This document shows, piece after piece, positions 63,106-64,000 of a DNA stretch of 64,000 nucleotides. The notes under the pieces are model-generated. The model did not search any database and was not told where the DNA came from. It saw nothing but the letters and a program-made list of their open reading frames with translations. The stretch is from assembly GCF_001465345.1 (NCBI RefSeq), contig NZ_CP013655.1, positions 904,893 to 968,892 of the forward strand, given 5' to 3'. The position numbers were made by a program, and so were the translations under genes. This stretch comes from Enterococcus rotai (GTDB lineage Bacteria; Bacillota; Bacilli; Lactobacillales; Enterococcaceae). Position 1 is the stretch's first letter; every line of letters starts with the position of its first letter.

Positions 63106-63132
63106 AATCAAACTAAACTTAGGAGGTTTTTT

Positions 63133-64000
63133 ATGGAAGAATTACTAAGTGCTGGGGAACGCAAGGAGTTAGAATTGTTTCGTTTCGTCTTGAATTCTGA
63201 TGGTTTTATTTCAACGACTAGTTTGAGTGAATTAATAGGTTCTTCAGTCAGCAACGTTTGGCGTATTATTAACAAATTAGCTGAGACCTACCCTGATGAC
63301 ATTTTATTAGTCAAAAACAAACAATTAGGGGTTCAATTTGTTGAACTTGATCCGATGCAAGATACGTATTTACAGATCAAGCGCGATTATTTAAAAAATA
63401 ATTTAAATTATATATTATTAGATTCACTATTCAATGAACATTATTCTTCTGCTCAAGAATTTTGTGAAGCACATTTTATATCTATGGCTACTTTTTATAC
63501 AAAGAAAAAAGAACTTGATGTCTTATTAGCATTAAATAAAGTAACGATCGATACAAAAAATTTTCGTATCCGCTCATTTAATGATATATACGTTAGAGAA
63601 TTTTATTATCATTTTTATTGGGAATCATTTAAAACAATCACTTGGCCTTTCAAAACGATTGAAAAGAAAACGATTGAAGTCATTTTAGATCCCTTCTTAG
63701 AAAATGCGCACATCACTGTATCAAATGCAGAAAAGGATCAAATCCTTTTCCGTTTAGTGACTACGGTTATTCGAATTAAAAACAATCATATATTCGATTG
63801 TCAGATTTTACATAATTTGATTTCACCGGAAGTAAGATTTTTACTTTCCACACAAACTTCCTGGTTGAGAGATCTTGTGCAAAATGAAGAGGAGTATGCT
63901 CATGAGAACGAATACTTAGCATTTCTAGTTATTTCAAATTATTCGAGTGCTTATGTAAATTTGCCTATTCCTGATGATTATTTAGTCAACTATTTTGAGT
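63133..64000 (+). CDS. Mga-family transcription regulator (partial, runs off the right edge)
   Basis: Open from ATG 63133 (AGGAGG ahead) to the window end, 289 residues seen, no stop. The N-terminus has a helix-turn-helix (STTSLSELIGSSVSNVWRII) and the following region (FIRS-like domain; AQEFCEAHFISMATFYTKKK) in the manner of Mga and AtxA-type virulence regulators, which carry PRD-like domains further on. In Enterococcus such genes often neighbour WxL loci. Here it lies beyond the invertible recombinase segment and faces away from the surface operon. Its targets cannot be told from the window. Confidence 0.8.
   Translation, partial: MEELLSAGERKELELFRFVLNSDGFISTTSLSELIGSSVSNVWRIINKLAETYPDDILLVKNKQLGVQFVELDPMQDTYLQIKRDYLKNNLNYILLDSLFNEHYSSAQEFCEAHFISMATFYTKKKELDVLLALNKVTIDTKNFRIRSFNDIYVREFYYHFYWESFKTITWPFKTIEKKTIEVILDPFLENAHITVSNAEKDQILFRLVTTVIRIKNNHIFDCQILHNLISPEVRFLLSTQTSWLRDLVQNEEEYAHENEYLAFLVISNYSSAYVNLPIPDDYLVNYFE

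Overview
The window looks like a low-GC Gram-positive chromosome from the order Lactobacillales, most probably genus Enterococcus. The grounds are the gmk-rpoZ / priA-def-fmt-rsmB-phosphatase-PASTA kinase / rsgA-rpe-thiN gene order, the strong GGAGG ribosome binding sites, the WxL surface-protein locus with DUF916/DUF3324, LPXTG and Mga-type genes, and the protein sequences themselves. The species cannot be fixed from the sequence alone. I saw no rRNA, tRNA or CRISPR array.

Layout. 1-2973 is the right end of a peptide-export cassette: the tail of an unknown gene, a C39-peptidase ABC exporter and a flavoprotein. 3034-14969 is housekeeping DNA on the minus strand, in three transcription blocks separated by terminators: gmk-rpoZ; priA-def-fmt-rsmB-stp-PASTA kinase; rsgA-rpe-thiN. 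15566-28720 holds envelope genes: two paralogous D,D-carboxypeptidases, yicC, a PC4-like gene, a patatin phospholipase, a secreted triple-repeat coiled-coil protein, pgsA, rodZ, two M16-type peptidases and mscL. 28942-43635 is metabolic and regulatory: a GNAT, a TauE-type permease, a TreR-like regulator divergent from a GH65 phosphorylase and beta-phosphoglucomutase, a MerR regulator divergent from a ClbS-like gene, nagA with a DeoR regulator, and a CcpA-type operon of MFS transporter, serine dehydratase and M20 amidohydrolase. 43821-64000 is a large cell-surface region: two lipoproteins, YfhO, two signal peptidases, a DUF916/DUF3324 protein, two small WxL proteins, an LPXTG protein, two giant WxL-type adhesins, an atypical response regulator, a tyrosine recombinase and the start of an Mga-like regulator.

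Two observations stand out. First, the recombinase gene lies between two identical 24-base sequences in inverted orientation. Each is built like a tyrosine-recombinase core site, with 8-base inverted arms around an asymmetric 7-base spacer. This predicts a self-inverting segment between the surface-operon regulator and the Mga-like gene. Second, three intergenic sites each carry two tandem copies of a ~121-base element that folds into one long hairpin. The stems differ between loci by paired compensatory changes, and each doublet ends about 20 bases before a start codon (priA, gmk, the deoR-type gene).

The surface region reads as one secretion and anchoring programme. Large adhesins (lectin, leucine-rich repeat, MucBP and WxL domains) are made with small WxL partners, a DUF916/DUF3324 membrane protein and a sortase substrate. 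They sit next to two signal peptidases, one of which has arginine at the catalytic-lysine position, and upstream of a YfhO-type envelope glycosylation protein.
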